Shown here: positions 1 through 8,646 of the stretch, piece after piece
How positions within the stretch are numbered: the first letter of the stretch is position 1
How the letters are laid out: the number at the start of each line of letters is the position of its first letter
DNA from: CBDCVY01 sp965223245
Lineage (GTDB): Bacteria > Nitrospinota > Nitrospinia > Nitrospinales > Nitrospinaceae
Length of the DNA: 64,000 bases
NCBI GenBank assembly: GCA_965223245.1
Contig: CBDCVY010000013.1
Location: 2,666,001 to 2,730,000, forward strand
Reading direction: 5' to 3'
Program-made: the position numbers and the translations under genes
Notes under the pieces: generated by a model
Database searches by the model: none
What the model was told of the DNA's origin: nothing
The model's input: the letters and a program-made list of their open reading frames with translations, nothing else

Positions 1-36
1 CAATTCCGACGGAGATTATTTTTTTAATGTGCAATT

Positions 37-1014
37 TCATTTCTTACTATCCTCCGTTTTCACACCCAACCGGCACAGGCCGTCGCTGTTGAACCGAAAG
101 GAAGCGTATTCATGGCCAATCAATAGATCGCCGGCCGGAGTTTGTTCCACAATGTGGGGTCGCCAATATAAACTGGCCAGCTGCTGCGTTTTCCAACTGT
201 CGCCTTGCGGTTCCACCTTATAAATAAACCCGTGGTTGCTGATTCCTCCTTTATTTCCTGTCACTGCGAGAAGACCCATGGAAGTTTTAAGAATTTTTAT
301 CACGTTATCGATTAACAGTTTTTGGATATGACCCTGCCGGTTTCTAAAAACCAGATACCCGCGCCAATGGCCGCCGTCCAACCCCAACAGCCAGCCATTG
401 TTCACCTCCATTTCGACAGAGGGTGGAAACTGCATCATCTCGGATTTCTTAAAGTCTTTTGTAAAAAGTTTCAGAGGGGGAAATTTTATTTTTTCTATCG
501 TTTCCTTTAACAGTTCAACCACTGCCACGTTTTTGAAAAAGGGATCCTTTTGTATTCGGGGACTGGAAAATTCTTCGGTATCAATCACTTCATCCAAGTT
601 AACCAGCCATCCTTTAGGTTTTCTCTCGATAATTTCTCCGCCTAATAAATGAGTGACCGGCCTGTTTTGTAATCTGGCTAACTCATACTCAAATCTGCCA
701 ATCAACTTACGGTCTCTTATTTTGGGAGGAAACCTGTAAGGCCACACCCGGCTTGCCACCGGATTGGCGCAGGGAGGAATTTTCGATACTTTCTTGAGAA
801 CCTCCACCCGAGACGTATGAGGAATGCCAACAAACTCCAATTGGTGAGGTCTGCAATCCAAATCTCTGGTTTTAGCGGCACAAAGGTCCAGGTACTTTTT
901 GTATCTGTCGCTTCCTTTAGCAAACGCAGGACTTGCCAAAAAGAAAAATAGAAGAACACTGCAAACGAATTGAATCTTGTACATATTAGATGTAAGAAAA
1001 TGAATGAGGCACAC
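37..1014 (-). CDS. secreted hypothetical protein
   Basis: I do not recognise this family. The first possible start is a GTG at 1014, directly abutting a purine-rich stretch. An ATG at 984 gives a cleaner Sec signal peptide (MYKIQF, then a hydrophobic core ending SPAFA), so the mature protein is probably periplasmic or secreted. After the signal there is a Cys-containing region (LDLCAAK, LDCRPHQ, IPPCANP), so disulfides are possible. The C-terminal half has short aromatic beta-like motifs (GWLLGLDGGHWRGYLVF; a VTGNKGGISNHGFIYKVE-like stretch) that resemble a weak beta-propeller. It ends just inside the left edge of the window and shows no operon partner. A dispersed-repeat block lies upstream. 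Confidence 0.6.
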   Translation of the reverse strand: MCLIHFLTSNMYKIQFVCSVLLFFFLASPAFAKGSDRYKKYLDLCAAKTRDLDCRPHQLEFVGIPHTSRVEVLKKVSKIPPCANPVASRVWPYRFPPKIRDRKLIGRFEYELARLQNRPVTHLLGGEIIERKPKGWLVNLDEVIDTEEFSSPRIQKDPFFKNVAVVELLKETIEKIKFPPLKLFTKDFKKSEMMQFPPSVEMEVNNGWLLGLDGGHWRGYLVFRNRQGHIQKLLIDNVIKILKTSMGLLAVTGNKGGISNHGFIYKVEPQGDSWKTQQLASLYWRPHIVEQTPAGDLLIGHEYASFRFNSDGLCRLGVKTEDSKK

Positions 1015-1029
1015 CCTCCCCCTTGCACT

Positions 1030-1605
1030 ATTTCGACTTCAAAAGGGGAATTTGCCATTATCTTAGCATAAACTTATGCGCCCTCTTACGAAAACAGAAC
1101 TTTTCATAAGCGGGTGTTTCCTTCAGAATAAAACTTCACACGAGGACCGATGCGTTCCCTCTTTATGAAGGGGGTTAGGGGAATTTTTCCTTTTCACGTT
1201 TCTTTATTAATATAAAAAATAAAACCCCAAGCGGTCAATCACCCTGACCCGCAGCGTGACGCTGCACTCAATTTTATTTGCGATGGTTTTTTTGCAAATA
1301 GAATCGTCAGAATCTTTTCCAATGCTTTTTTTTCACTCAATCAAAACCCCAAGTGGTCAATCACCCCGGCCCTCTTTAAAAAGAGGGCGATCATCGACTT
1401 CCGTTTTTTAATTTACTTCTGAAGGCAAAATTTATTTTAGAAAAGGTTCTATAGACTCAGCACTTATCACCTATCATCGAGAATGAATTCTGCCTCCACG
1501 GCAAGTGGTAAAATCTCCCGCAGCGTGACGCTGCACCCCAAATTTTATCTTCGATGTGTTTTCTTGCAAACTGTATCATCAGATAACTTTTTAGGAAGTT
1601 AGTGT
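1030..1605. repeat. dispersed palindromic repeat mosaic
   Basis: This stretch has no gene. It holds several modules seen again across the window: two copies of the perfect hairpin GCAGCG-TGA-CGCTGC (1251-1265 and 1520-1534), each followed by a conserved TTTAT-TTGCGATG-like tail; the CCCTCTTT/AAAGAGGG palindrome (about 1370-1388) flanked by a CAATCACCCC motif; and a conserved CATCGAGAATGAATT flank followed by a CCAC/GTGG hairpin (1475-1508). Confidence 0.75.
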
Positions 1606-2826
1606 CTATCCGGTCTTGCGATGTTTTCCCAGGTTAAGGAAAAGGAGGGGGATGTTGTAATCGTTTTGATAAATTCGGCAGCATTCTTCCAGGGCAACGA
1701 GGAATCCTCGAATATTCTTGGGATACCCGTCCATGCTTTGTAAAGACACAATCCATTGGTTCCACTGTTCCGGCTGCGCGGGCAAAGAAGTTTTGATACT
1801 ATACATTGCTCCCAAATACTCTGCCATGGGATTAAACGTGAAACGTAAAAACTGGGTATCTCCGGAGGTTCTTTGAGCTATGATTCCTTTGTCGATGAGA
1901 CGATCAATCATCTGCCCCGATTGTTCAAATCGCGGATGGTTGGTGAACTCCTGCTCGGTGGCATCGCGTCGAAAATCTTTAGGAATGCAATTCTCTCCTA
2001 AACTGCAGTGCGCTAAAATCTGAGCGCCCTCGATTAACAGATCTTCGGAAATTTCGCCCTCGGTGTTCGGGTCTTCAGGGTTGATCCAGCGTAAGTATTC
2101 CAGGATCGTTTCCGGAATGGACGACGGCAGCGTTTCGATGGATTTAAGGCTGCCGCTGGCTCGGACTCGGGAAATGGTATTTTCAAGATACCATTTTAAC
2201 AGCAGAGGCGTGACAGATAACCGTTCGCCGCCGCTTTCCACCAGCGTCAACACCCTTTCGGCCAGATTGACGGTGGGGCGTCCTTTGAATTCTTCATACG
2301 CATTTTTGGACCGCAAATAATCTCCGATGAATTTTACCACTCGGCCTTCATCCAGAATTTCCGGCCAGAAATACCGCACCGCGGTGGCCCCAAAATCCGG
2401 CATCAGCCGGGACGTGGTGACCAGAGCATTGGCTGGAATGCCGTTTTCAAAAACTGAAGTGATATATTCCTGCGTATCCTGACTCCTCTCGGAAAGAGCA
2501 TCAATGATTACCAGCAAGCGTTTCTTTTTAAGTAATGCTTCGACCAATGCCGAATCAATAGTATCGATTCCTAATAGTTCCTGCAACATTTGGCTTGCGG
2601 ATTTCACCAGGTCGTCCAGCTCCCCTTCCAATGAGATGGGGATGGCGAGATGAGGCATCAGGCGATCTTCGGCTTTGTTCGCAAATGCCATTTGCGACAA
2701 TCGGCTGACCAGCATGGTTTTTCCGGTACCACCTTCTCCAACGATGGACAGAACACAGCGGCTGCCCCTGAAGACGGGTTGAAAATTTTCGGGCTGCGGT
2801 TCTTTATAGAGTTCACCGCCGATGGG
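1606..2826 (-). CDS. NACHT/STAND-type NTPase half of a frameshifted gene
   Basis: This is the 3' part of the gene that begins near 5555, and it lies in a different frame after a frameshift near 2824-2826. In this frame the Walker A motif GEGGTGKT sits just before the ATG at 2715, so a start at 2715 would remove the P-loop and is unlikely. Downstream are a Walker B-like LLVIIDALSE, a sensor-like TTSRLMPDF and a TPLLLKWYL segment, in the order usual for NACHT/STAND NTPases, followed by a helical winged-helix-like region (EILEYLRWI, IDRLIDKGIIAQR). The ATPase would be cytoplasmic. It ends about 330 residues after the P-loop with no C-terminal sensor repeats. The sensor appears to be the N-terminal YCF48 part. 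Restoring one base joins both halves. Confidence 0.75.
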   Translation of the reverse strand, partial: PIGGELYKEPQPENFQPVFRGSRCVLSIVGEGGTGKTMLVSRLSQMAFANKAEDRLMPHLAIPISLEGELDDLVKSASQMLQELLGIDTIDSALVEALLKKKRLLVIIDALSERSQDTQEYITSVFENGIPANALVTTSRLMPDFGATAVRYFWPEILDEGRVVKFIGDYLRSKNAYEEFKGRPTVNLAERVLTLVESGGERLSVTPLLLKWYLENTISRVRASGSLKSIETLPSSIPETILEYLRWINPEDPNTEGEISEDLLIEGAQILAHCSLGENCIPKDFRRDATEQEFTNHPRFEQSGQMIDRLIDKGIIAQRTSGDTQFLRFTFNPMAEYLGAMYSIKTSLPAQPEQWNQWIVSLQSMDGYPKNIRGFLVALEECCRIYQNDYNIPLLFLNLGKHRKTG

Positions 2827-5555
2827 TGGTCCAACCGAACCGGCAGTTCCATATAACCTTTGCTTTTTTTATAAAGGTCCGTCCGCTTGATAGCTGCTTC
2901 TAAAATTTCTTTATGGAGGTCCACCCACAGGTCCAGACAATCTGCGTGTTGAATAAAATTGCGATACACGTTCTGCGGCAAATACGCAAACGCGCTGTCT
3001 CCATCCCTCACACTTTGGATCCACGCCTTACGCACCCGCTCATGGTCCGAAAAATATGGAAGCGTGGTGATAGAAAACATTCCTTTTAAAAACCCGGGCG
3101 CTTCGTTTTTTAAATACTCAAACCATCGGCTCCCGCCAAGATTGATAAAGAAGGCCGGGTAGGCAAACAACAAAAGGTACAACACGCCAAAATAGGCCGA
3201 GAGCAAACCGACACCCCAAAGGACCTCTTTGTATTTGTTATATATTTCCACCCACCAGGGTTTATAAACATGAGGAAAAGGAATTTTTTGGACCGGCAAA
3301 GCGTGCTTCCAGGCCTCCAAGGCTATTTGATAATAGAGAGTGGAGTTTCCATCGACGCGGGTCTTCTCGTCTGCCGGATTCCATAACAATTGATAGACTC
3401 CCGGAGACCTTTCTACCAAAGGATATTTTTTTAAATCGATAGATTGCGGTTTTGCCGTAGGAGATTCGAGAGAAAATTGAATGCCTGCAATTTTTAATTG
3501 GTTAAAATCATCTTCCTTCGCCTCAACGGTAAACTGGATATTGATTTTGTTGAGCTGCTCCGCCAACCCGAATGAATTGACGTAGGGAAAATCGGAAGGA
3601 TTCTTCGACCGGGTTAACCCCAGGAAATCGCCCCCTAACCAAATCTGATTTCCTTTATGATGAACCGTGTTGAAAGTGACTTCTTTCTCTTCACGCCAGG
3701 TAACGCCGCCATTGGTCGTGACCAAATATTTTCTTTGATCGATCATCGCATCTTTAAACTTGCCGCGAAAACCGGCATTGACTTTTTCATTCACCGTCGC
3801 AAAACCGGTCAGTCCATTGAGAAAGTAGATATACCGTGCCGACCGACCGGATCCAATGGGCTGTTCATTCCAGGTGGCGCCGCCATCGGCGGATTTCAAA
3901 ACAGCTTTACTGGTAGCCAGGATTCCGTTTTTTTCGTCAAAGAACCGGGGACCATAGATCAAATCATCTTCACCCATATTTTTGGCGACCCAGGTTTCAC
4001 CTGCATCCCGGGTGGAATATAAAAAGGCACTGCGTTTTTTGTGGTTATACCCCGCCACCCAGCCAATCTTCGGGTTCAAGAACTGCAGGCTCCACAAAGT
4101 GACATCGGGAAATATGAGTTGTTCTTTCCAGGTGCGGCCGCCGTTGGTGGTTTTCAAAATATTACCGCCCCTTCCCTTTTGGCTATAGGCCGTGGCCCAA
4201 CCTATTTGGGAATCGACGAAGTCGATATCAAAAATCCGCGAGTCATCCGGCGGCAATGTTTTCTTCCAGGTTTCGCCGCCGTCTTCGGTTCTATAGATGA
4301 ATTTAGATCCCCAAACCCATCCGTTTTTTTCATTAATGAATTGAATTTCGTCAATGGACTCGTCCGTATCCAGTTGCTGTTTCACCCAGGTTTTGCCGCC
4401 ATTTTTTGTGAATATGAGAATCCGTTTTCTTCCAAACCGGCTGGAGATGGCCCATCCATCCTGATCGTTGACAAAGTGAATGGAAGACAAATCTCCATGC
4501 GGAGTGTCCATGATTTTAGTGACCGTTTTACCGCCATCCCGGGTGGAAAACAAATCTCCATTACCGGAAACCATTCCATTTTTTTTATCGAAAAAGAAAG
4601 CCTGCCGCACATATTCGTCCACCTCTAATTTTTGAGGCTTCCAGGTCGCGCCGCCATTGATGGTTTTAAAAATAAATAATTGGAGACCCTGGCCTTCTAA
4701 AGTGCCCACCATAAAACCGGTTCGGTTATCCACAAACTGGATAGTATCGAATGAAATCTTTTGACCCAAGGTTTCCCGTTTCCAGGTGGCGCCGCCATTT
4801 TCTGTATACAAATAACCTTCAAAGTAGCTGCCGATCACCCATCCCCTCTTCGCATTCAGAAAATAAATATCTCCCAGGCCCTGCTTCACTCGGCTCTTTT
4901 GTTGTTTCCAGGTGACCCCACCGTCTTTAGTGTGAAAAATTTCATTCTCACTCACCGCCCATCCGATGGCGCTGTCCACAAAGTGGATGTCGTTGAGTTC
5001 TTTTTGCGTTGCGACGCTTTGGCTCTTCCAGGTGGTTCCTCCGTCTGTTGTGGAAAGCACCCCTTTTCTTGTGAGAGCCCATCCGACTTGATCATCTATA
5101 AAATGAATTTTTTCGAGATAATTTCTTTTTTCAGAATAGATCGAATTCCAGGTGTTTCCTCCGTCGGTGGTGGCATATATCACTCCATCGTTGCCCTGGT
5201 TGCCAGCCACCCAACCCAGCTTGTCATTTAAAAATTGCATGGACATAAAAAAAGAATCTTTAATAACTTTTTGATCCTTCCAGGATTTCCCTCCGTCCTC
5301 GGTTATTAGAATAATGCTATCTCCATTTTCTTCCCCTATCGCCCAACCGTTTTTGGAATCTAAAAAATAAAATTGTCTGTAGTACAGTCGGTCCACCGCT
5401 TCCCATTCCCAGGTGAATGGAAGGTTTGTCGGACGTGGAAGTTTTTGAAGCTGGATTTCTTTGGCAATGTCGCAACCGCTAAGTCCACCTAAAACAAGGA
5501 AGGTGAATATAAGCAAGTTAAACCAGGGTTGGTATATTTTTGAATAATGTTTCAC
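2658..5555 (-). CDS. lipoprotein with YCF48-type propeller repeats and a membrane segment (5' part of frameshifted NACHT gene)
   Basis: I place the start at a GTG (5555) rather than the TTG at 5603, because it gives a compact lipoprotein signal (KHYSKIYQPWFNLL, lipobox LSGC). About 13 repeats of the form GWAxG ... TxDGGxTWK follow over roughly 650 residues, the signature of YCF48/BNR-type beta-propellers, here outside the cytoplasm. A hydrophobic segment near residues 775-800 (GVGLLSAYFGVLYLLLFAYPAFF) should cross the inner membrane. After it comes a cytoplasmic helical linker (HERVRKAWIQSVRDGDSAF). The last 60 or so residues before the stop at 2658 are out of frame: the true continuation is the NACHT domain in the next frame. 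The frame-corrected product would be about 1316 aa. Inferred role: an envelope sensor coupled to a cytoplasmic STAND switch. Confidence 0.8.
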   Translation of the reverse strand: MKHYSKIYQPWFNLLIFTFLVLGGLSGCDIAKEIQLQKLPRPTNLPFTWEWEAVDRLYYRQFYFLDSKNGWAIGEENGDSIILITEDGGKSWKDQKVIKDSFFMSMQFLNDKLGWVAGNQGNDGVIYATTDGGNTWNSIYSEKRNYLEKIHFIDDQVGWALTRKGVLSTTDGGTTWKSQSVATQKELNDIHFVDSAIGWAVSENEIFHTKDGGVTWKQQKSRVKQGLGDIYFLNAKRGWVIGSYFEGYLYTENGGATWKRETLGQKISFDTIQFVDNRTGFMVGTLEGQGLQLFIFKTINGGATWKPQKLEVDEYVRQAFFFDKKNGMVSGNGDLFSTRDGGKTVTKIMDTPHGDLSSIHFVNDQDGWAISSRFGRKRILIFTKNGGKTWVKQQLDTDESIDEIQFINEKNGWVWGSKFIYRTEDGGETWKKTLPPDDSRIFDIDFVDSQIGWATAYSQKGRGGNILKTTNGGRTWKEQLIFPDVTLWSLQFLNPKIGWVAGYNHKKRSAFLYSTRDAGETWVAKNMGEDDLIYGPRFFDEKNGILATSKAVLKSADGGATWNEQPIGSGRSARYIYFLNGLTGFATVNEKVNAGFRGKFKDAMIDQRKYLVTTNGGVTWREEKEVTFNTVHHKGNQIWLGGDFLGLTRSKNPSDFPYVNSFGLAEQLNKINIQFTVEAKEDDFNQLKIAGIQFSLESPTAKPQSIDLKKYPLVERSPGVYQLLWNPADEKTRVDGNSTLYYQIALEAWKHALPVQKIPFPHVYKPWWVEIYNKYKEVLWGVGLLSAYFGVLYLLLFAYPAFFINLGGSRWFEYLKNEAPGFLKGMFSITTLPYFSDHERVRKAWIQSVRDGDSAFAYLPQNVYRNFIQHADCLDLWVDLHKEILEAAIKRTDLYKKSKGYMELPVRLDHPSAVNSIKNRSPKIFNPSSGAAAVFCPSLEKVVPEKPCWSADCRKWHLRTKPKIA

Positions 5556-5603
5556 TTTGATCCCATTGCCGGGGATGGAAGGATAAAGCGTTTCTAAACT
5601 CAA

Positions 5604-6040
5604 TTGGATTATATAGGGAAAACAAAAAATTTGAAACCAAAGGGATTGTAAAACGCCCTAAAACTTCGAAAAAAATTGATCACTCATGAAGGAAATTGCC
5701 TGCTTTCTATAGGCCCACGGGAACCCATCTTAAAACTTATCGGCGATTTGACCTTTAAAACCGTAAATCAAAATATTGGCAAACAAAATTTTTTGTAATC
5801 CAAAATATTATTAATGGAGAAACCACTTGGATTTCACATAAGACAACACCCGAATATTGCGAAAATTTTCCTATAAATAAGCCTATTATAACGAGCATCT
5901 CCATGCAACCGGGGTTGCCTCCCCCAAAAAATACCCCTCTAATTATTTAGGAATACCAATTATATCGGAATGAGCCACTTGTTTTGGGGTAAGGGATATG
6001 TAAAATGACTCCAGTACACCACAAAAAAAGGAGATCAAAC
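5604..6040. other. intergenic region with a small palindrome
   Basis: No gene is supported here. It is AT-rich and separates two divergent genes, so promoters for both are expected. The only structure I see is a perfect GCAACC-GG-GGTTGC palindrome at 5905-5918, close to the promoter side of the following small gene. It is the same size class as the variable hairpins elsewhere but lacks their flank. Confidence 0.4.
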
Positions 6041-6352
6041 ATGCAAACGATTCGCGAAATACTGGAAGCTGTTCGGGATCTTTCTGAAGAAAATGCCATA
6101 CTGAAACGAGAGAACCTGTTTCTGCAAGCCCAGGTGAGTTCATTAAAAAAATTGGGTGTGGTCCAGAAATCTCGTGAGAAAAGGTTTACCGTCGAAAACT
6201 CCAAAATTATTCGCATGCGTCCCCACGGAGAGAACGGAAACGACATCGTCAAAGATACCGAGGAAATTTACCTCCGAACCCCAAGCGCTCAAAAATCATT
6301 GATCAGGATACGCGAAGGATCGGACCGCTGTCTCGACGGTTTTGAAAATTGA
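6041..6352 (+). CDS. small coiled-coil hypothetical protein
   Basis: The start is fixed by AGGAG at 6029-6033 followed by ATG at 6041; an upstream in-frame ATG at 6005 lacks this signal. The 103-residue product has an N-terminal heptad-rich helix (IREILEAVRDLSEENAILKRENLFL) that should form a coiled coil or a small leucine-zipper-like dimer. A basic middle follows (KSREKRF) and then a short tail. There is no signal peptide or membrane segment, so it is probably cytoplasmic. No family is recognised. A nucleoid- or regulator-associated role is possible but not shown. Confidence 0.6.
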   Translation: MQTIREILEAVRDLSEENAILKRENLFLQAQVSSLKKLGVVQKSREKRFTVENSKIIRMRPHGENGNDIVKDTEEIYLRTPSAQKSLIRIREGSDRCLDGFEN

Positions 6353-6425
6353 AAGGTTGACAGGCAATAAAATTTATTTCAAAACAAAGGTTGATAAGTA
6401 GAGAATGTTTAGTAAGTTTCGAATA

Positions 6426-6455
6426 TTGACAATTTTAGTCGCATATGCGTAAATA
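6426..6455 (+). promoter_or_regulatory. sigma70-like promoter, close to the start codon
   Basis: TTGACA at 6426-6431 and TAAATA at 6450-6455 are separated by 18 bases. The -10 ends only five bases before the ATG at 6461, so the transcript would begin at or next to the start codon (leaderless or nearly so). The same TTGACA-N18-TAAATA spacing precedes two surface-protein genes at 23350 and 29311. Confidence 0.55.
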
Positions 6456-6460
6456 TTAAT

Positions 6461-6856
6461 ATGCTTTTTAAAAGGTGTCAGTTAAAACAACGTTCACTCA
6501 TTTGCCTCCTGCTGTTGCTTCCCACACTGGTTTCTGCGAGGCCGCATTTGCATAAAGAAAAGTTTTATGCGGATCGATGGTGTTTCAGTCACCAGGGGGA
6601 ACGGGAGGTCTTGCTTCCGGATTACAGTCGCGTCGATTGCGTCACCCGGGATTATGTGATTGAAGTGGAGTTTGCCCGCAAATGGGCGGAGGCTGTGGGA
6701 CAGGTGTTGTATTACGGTGCCAAGAGCGGCCGCAAGAAAGGGATTGTGCTGATATTGGAACGCGCGAAGGATAAAAAATATTTAAGACGCCTGAAAACGG
6801 CCCTGCGCCGCAACCACGTCTATATCAAAATCTGGACCATCCACGAGTATTTATAA
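6461..6856 (+). CDS. secreted PD-(D/E)XK nuclease-like protein
   Basis: The 131-residue product starts with a signal peptide (KRCQLKQRSLICLLLLLPTLVSA). The mature part contains SRVDCVTRDYVIEVEFARKW followed by a helix (AEAVGQVLYYGAKSG) and a strand (GIVLILE). This matches the D-x(n)-E-x-E/K strand and helix core of PD-(D/E)XK folds, with D near residue 58, EVE near 68-70 and K near 74. Families of this size are known as exported hypothetical proteins; activity on DNA is inferred only. No Shine-Dalgarno is visible and a promoter lies immediately upstream. Two Cys residues in the mature part could form a disulfide. Confidence 0.6.
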   Translation: MLFKRCQLKQRSLICLLLLLPTLVSARPHLHKEKFYADRWCFSHQGEREVLLPDYSRVDCVTRDYVIEVEFARKWAEAVGQVLYYGAKSGRKKGIVLILERAKDKKYLRRLKTALRRNHVYIKIWTIHEYL

Positions 6857-6933
6857 GACACTCATGAAAATTATTCTTTTGAAATTTTAGTTTGAATTTT
6901 TTCTACCTATTTTTTTACTAAGAGCCTTCAGCT

Positions 6934-7335
6934 TTAAAAACAGTTGGGGTACCAAATACCTCTCCACGTGCAGGTGCCCATATTCGACGTGATTTTTTTG
7001 TCTTTAATGGTGCTGGTGTCGTGGTCTTCGGAGATTTCGGTGACGGGAGGAAGTTTTTCGTTTTTAAATATTTTACTTTGGATCAACTCCAGTGCGTCTT
7101 CTTTCGTAAACGCAGTGACCCCGACCCCTTTGGAAATGAACATGCTTTGCAGGGCATATTGTTTCCCTTCCAAATTAAATTGGATCCAAAACTTTTTGAG
7201 CAGTTTTTTATCTATCATCTTCTTCATGGTTTTAAGGTTGGCAGATTTGAAGAGGGGGCATTCTGCCTCTTCCTGAACATCGTGGTTTTTTCCTGGGGTT
7301 CTTTCGGTCTTGCCGCATTTAAAATTCTTCGGCAA
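6934..7335 (-). CDS. conserved small hypothetical protein
   Basis: The longest reading starts at a TTG (7335). An ATG at 7227 or slightly later (KKMIDKKLL) is also possible, since the first 36 residues look poorly conserved and no ribosome site decides. The core FWIQFNLEGK ... GVGVTAFTKEDALELIQSKIF resembles a widespread family of about 100-residue proteins with a GxGVTAxxxxDAxxLI motif and no known function. The C-terminus (TCTWRGIWYPNCF) has two Cys residues and several aromatics. No signal peptide or membrane segment is visible. Confidence 0.55.
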   Translation of the reverse strand: MPKNFKCGKTERTPGKNHDVQEEAECPLFKSANLKTMKKMIDKKLLKKFWIQFNLEGKQYALQSMFISKGVGVTAFTKEDALELIQSKIFKNEKLPPVTEISEDHDTSTIKDKKITSNMGTCTWRGIWYPNCF

Positions 7336-7785
7336 TTGGGAAGGTTCTTATAATAACAGTATGCAGGTCAATTGCCGGAAAGTAAATCCCTTCTCCCGAA
7401 CAGTTATACGATTTTTACACCCTTACTATGAGAAAACGAATATTTTAAGGCGGTATATAATAATGAACTTAGTCCTTACCGGGTTTTTGCTTTATATTCG
7501 TATTTTATAAAGGGGTTCTTCCTGATACATAATTATTCCCTCAATTCTCTCCCAAAAGTCACCCTTTTGCATTATTTCCCAAATACAATATTATTTGAAA
7601 AATGGGTATTTACCTTTTTTGGTCTATATGCTAATATACTCCCGATGTGGTGTGTGTACCATGCCGGGTCACTAACCAAACCCCTCAGGTTGGGACCCGG
7701 CAAAACACATGTTTTTTTAGCTGCCCTTTTAGAAGACCTTTCCTTTCAGTATACCCTTTTTTAGTTATTACCTCTAGCCTCAAAA
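7336..7785. other. gene-free region with a strong hairpin
   Basis: No coding gene is supported. The main structure is an inverted repeat: TGCCGGGTC at 7662-7670 pairs with GACCCGGCA at 7694-7702, with AACC/GGTT nested inside, and a run of seven T at about 7712-7718 after a second small AAAACA/TGTTTT hairpin. It could be a + strand terminator or the end of a short structured RNA. No gene is seen upstream on the + strand to be terminated. Confidence 0.45.
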
Positions 7786-8406
7786 TCAGCTCTCCAAATC
7801 CATCCGTATTTCAGACTTCCTGTTTTTAAGCGCCCAATAGACTCCCGAATAAATCGCCAAAAGAATGATTAAAAAACCTATCGGTCCTCTCCATCCTAAA
7901 AAAGCTAAAATTCCCGCTACAGTGGAGAGAACTAAAACGTTGAGAATGAAAAATTCAGACCAGCGTCTTTCCGTATAAATTTTTCCTACAAAAAATAAAA
8001 TGATCAAATACAAAATGACTAACCCCCACCAAAAGATCCGGTCCTCTCCCTTTGGGATGTCAATGTACACGCCAATCGAGTTCAACAAAAAATAAATGCA
8101 GCCGGTGTAAAGAATGCCAACTCCTACTTGCGGCCATTTTCTATGGCGGGAGGGAAAATGAACCACCCAAAATGGCAATCCTTTACATAGTAAAACCAAA
8201 AAACTTAATAAACATAATCCACCTAATCCAAAAGTTACCTTTAAATCTTTTGTGGAAGGTTCGAAATAAAGGATTGATTCTATAATCAAAAGAATGACAA
8301 ACACCGGTATCATTTGAGTATTGTCGTCAACAAACTCTTTCCAACCTGCCTCTTTGAACCAAACTTGGCCTTTTTGAGATAACCTTTTTCTAAAATTCAT
8401 GTCCAC
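7786..8406 (-). CDS. six-helix integral membrane protein, unknown function
   Basis: The start is GTG at 8406, with AAGGAG about 10 bases upstream; an ATG two codons later is an alternative. The 206-residue product has a soluble N-terminus of about 30 residues (FRKRLSQKGQVWFKEAGWKEF) followed by six hydrophobic segments (IPVFVILLIIESILYF; GGLCLLSFLVLL; GILYTGCIYFLL; GLVILYLIILFFVG; FILNVLVLSTVAGILAFL; GFLIILLAIYSGVYWAL). The basic C-terminus (KNRKSEIR) suggests it ends in the cytoplasm. I do not recognise the family. No partner gene lies in the same orientation nearby. Confidence 0.65.
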   Translation of the reverse strand: MDMNFRKRLSQKGQVWFKEAGWKEFVDDNTQMIPVFVILLIIESILYFEPSTKDLKVTFGLGGLCLLSFLVLLCKGLPFWVVHFPSRHRKWPQVGVGILYTGCIYFLLNSIGVYIDIPKGEDRIFWWGLVILYLIILFFVGKIYTERRWSEFFILNVLVLSTVAGILAFLGWRGPIGFLIILLAIYSGVYWALKNRKSEIRMDLES

Positions 8407-8646
8407 TTACGATTTACTCCTTGGAACCTTCACGATCATAGGGTTCATATAATTGTAAATGATCTACCAAATGTTTGCTTTACGTTATTGAAAGTAACTA
8501 GAGATTACCATTTATTGGGTCATAACCTATTTCATCCGAGAAAAATTTACAAAATTTTTTGGATAAGTAATGATTCTTACACGAAATAGTGTATATTTTG
8601 AGTAAAAAGGACTCTTTCATTTTGAATCCCACCATAGGAGGCAACC

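Noticed and set aside
1606..2715. The NACHT half as an independent gene starting at ATG 2715
   Set aside because: That start removes the P-loop, which lies just upstream in the same frame.
4041..4628. Open frames opposite the YCF48 repeats
   Set aside because: Shadows of the DGGxTWK repeats in the real gene.
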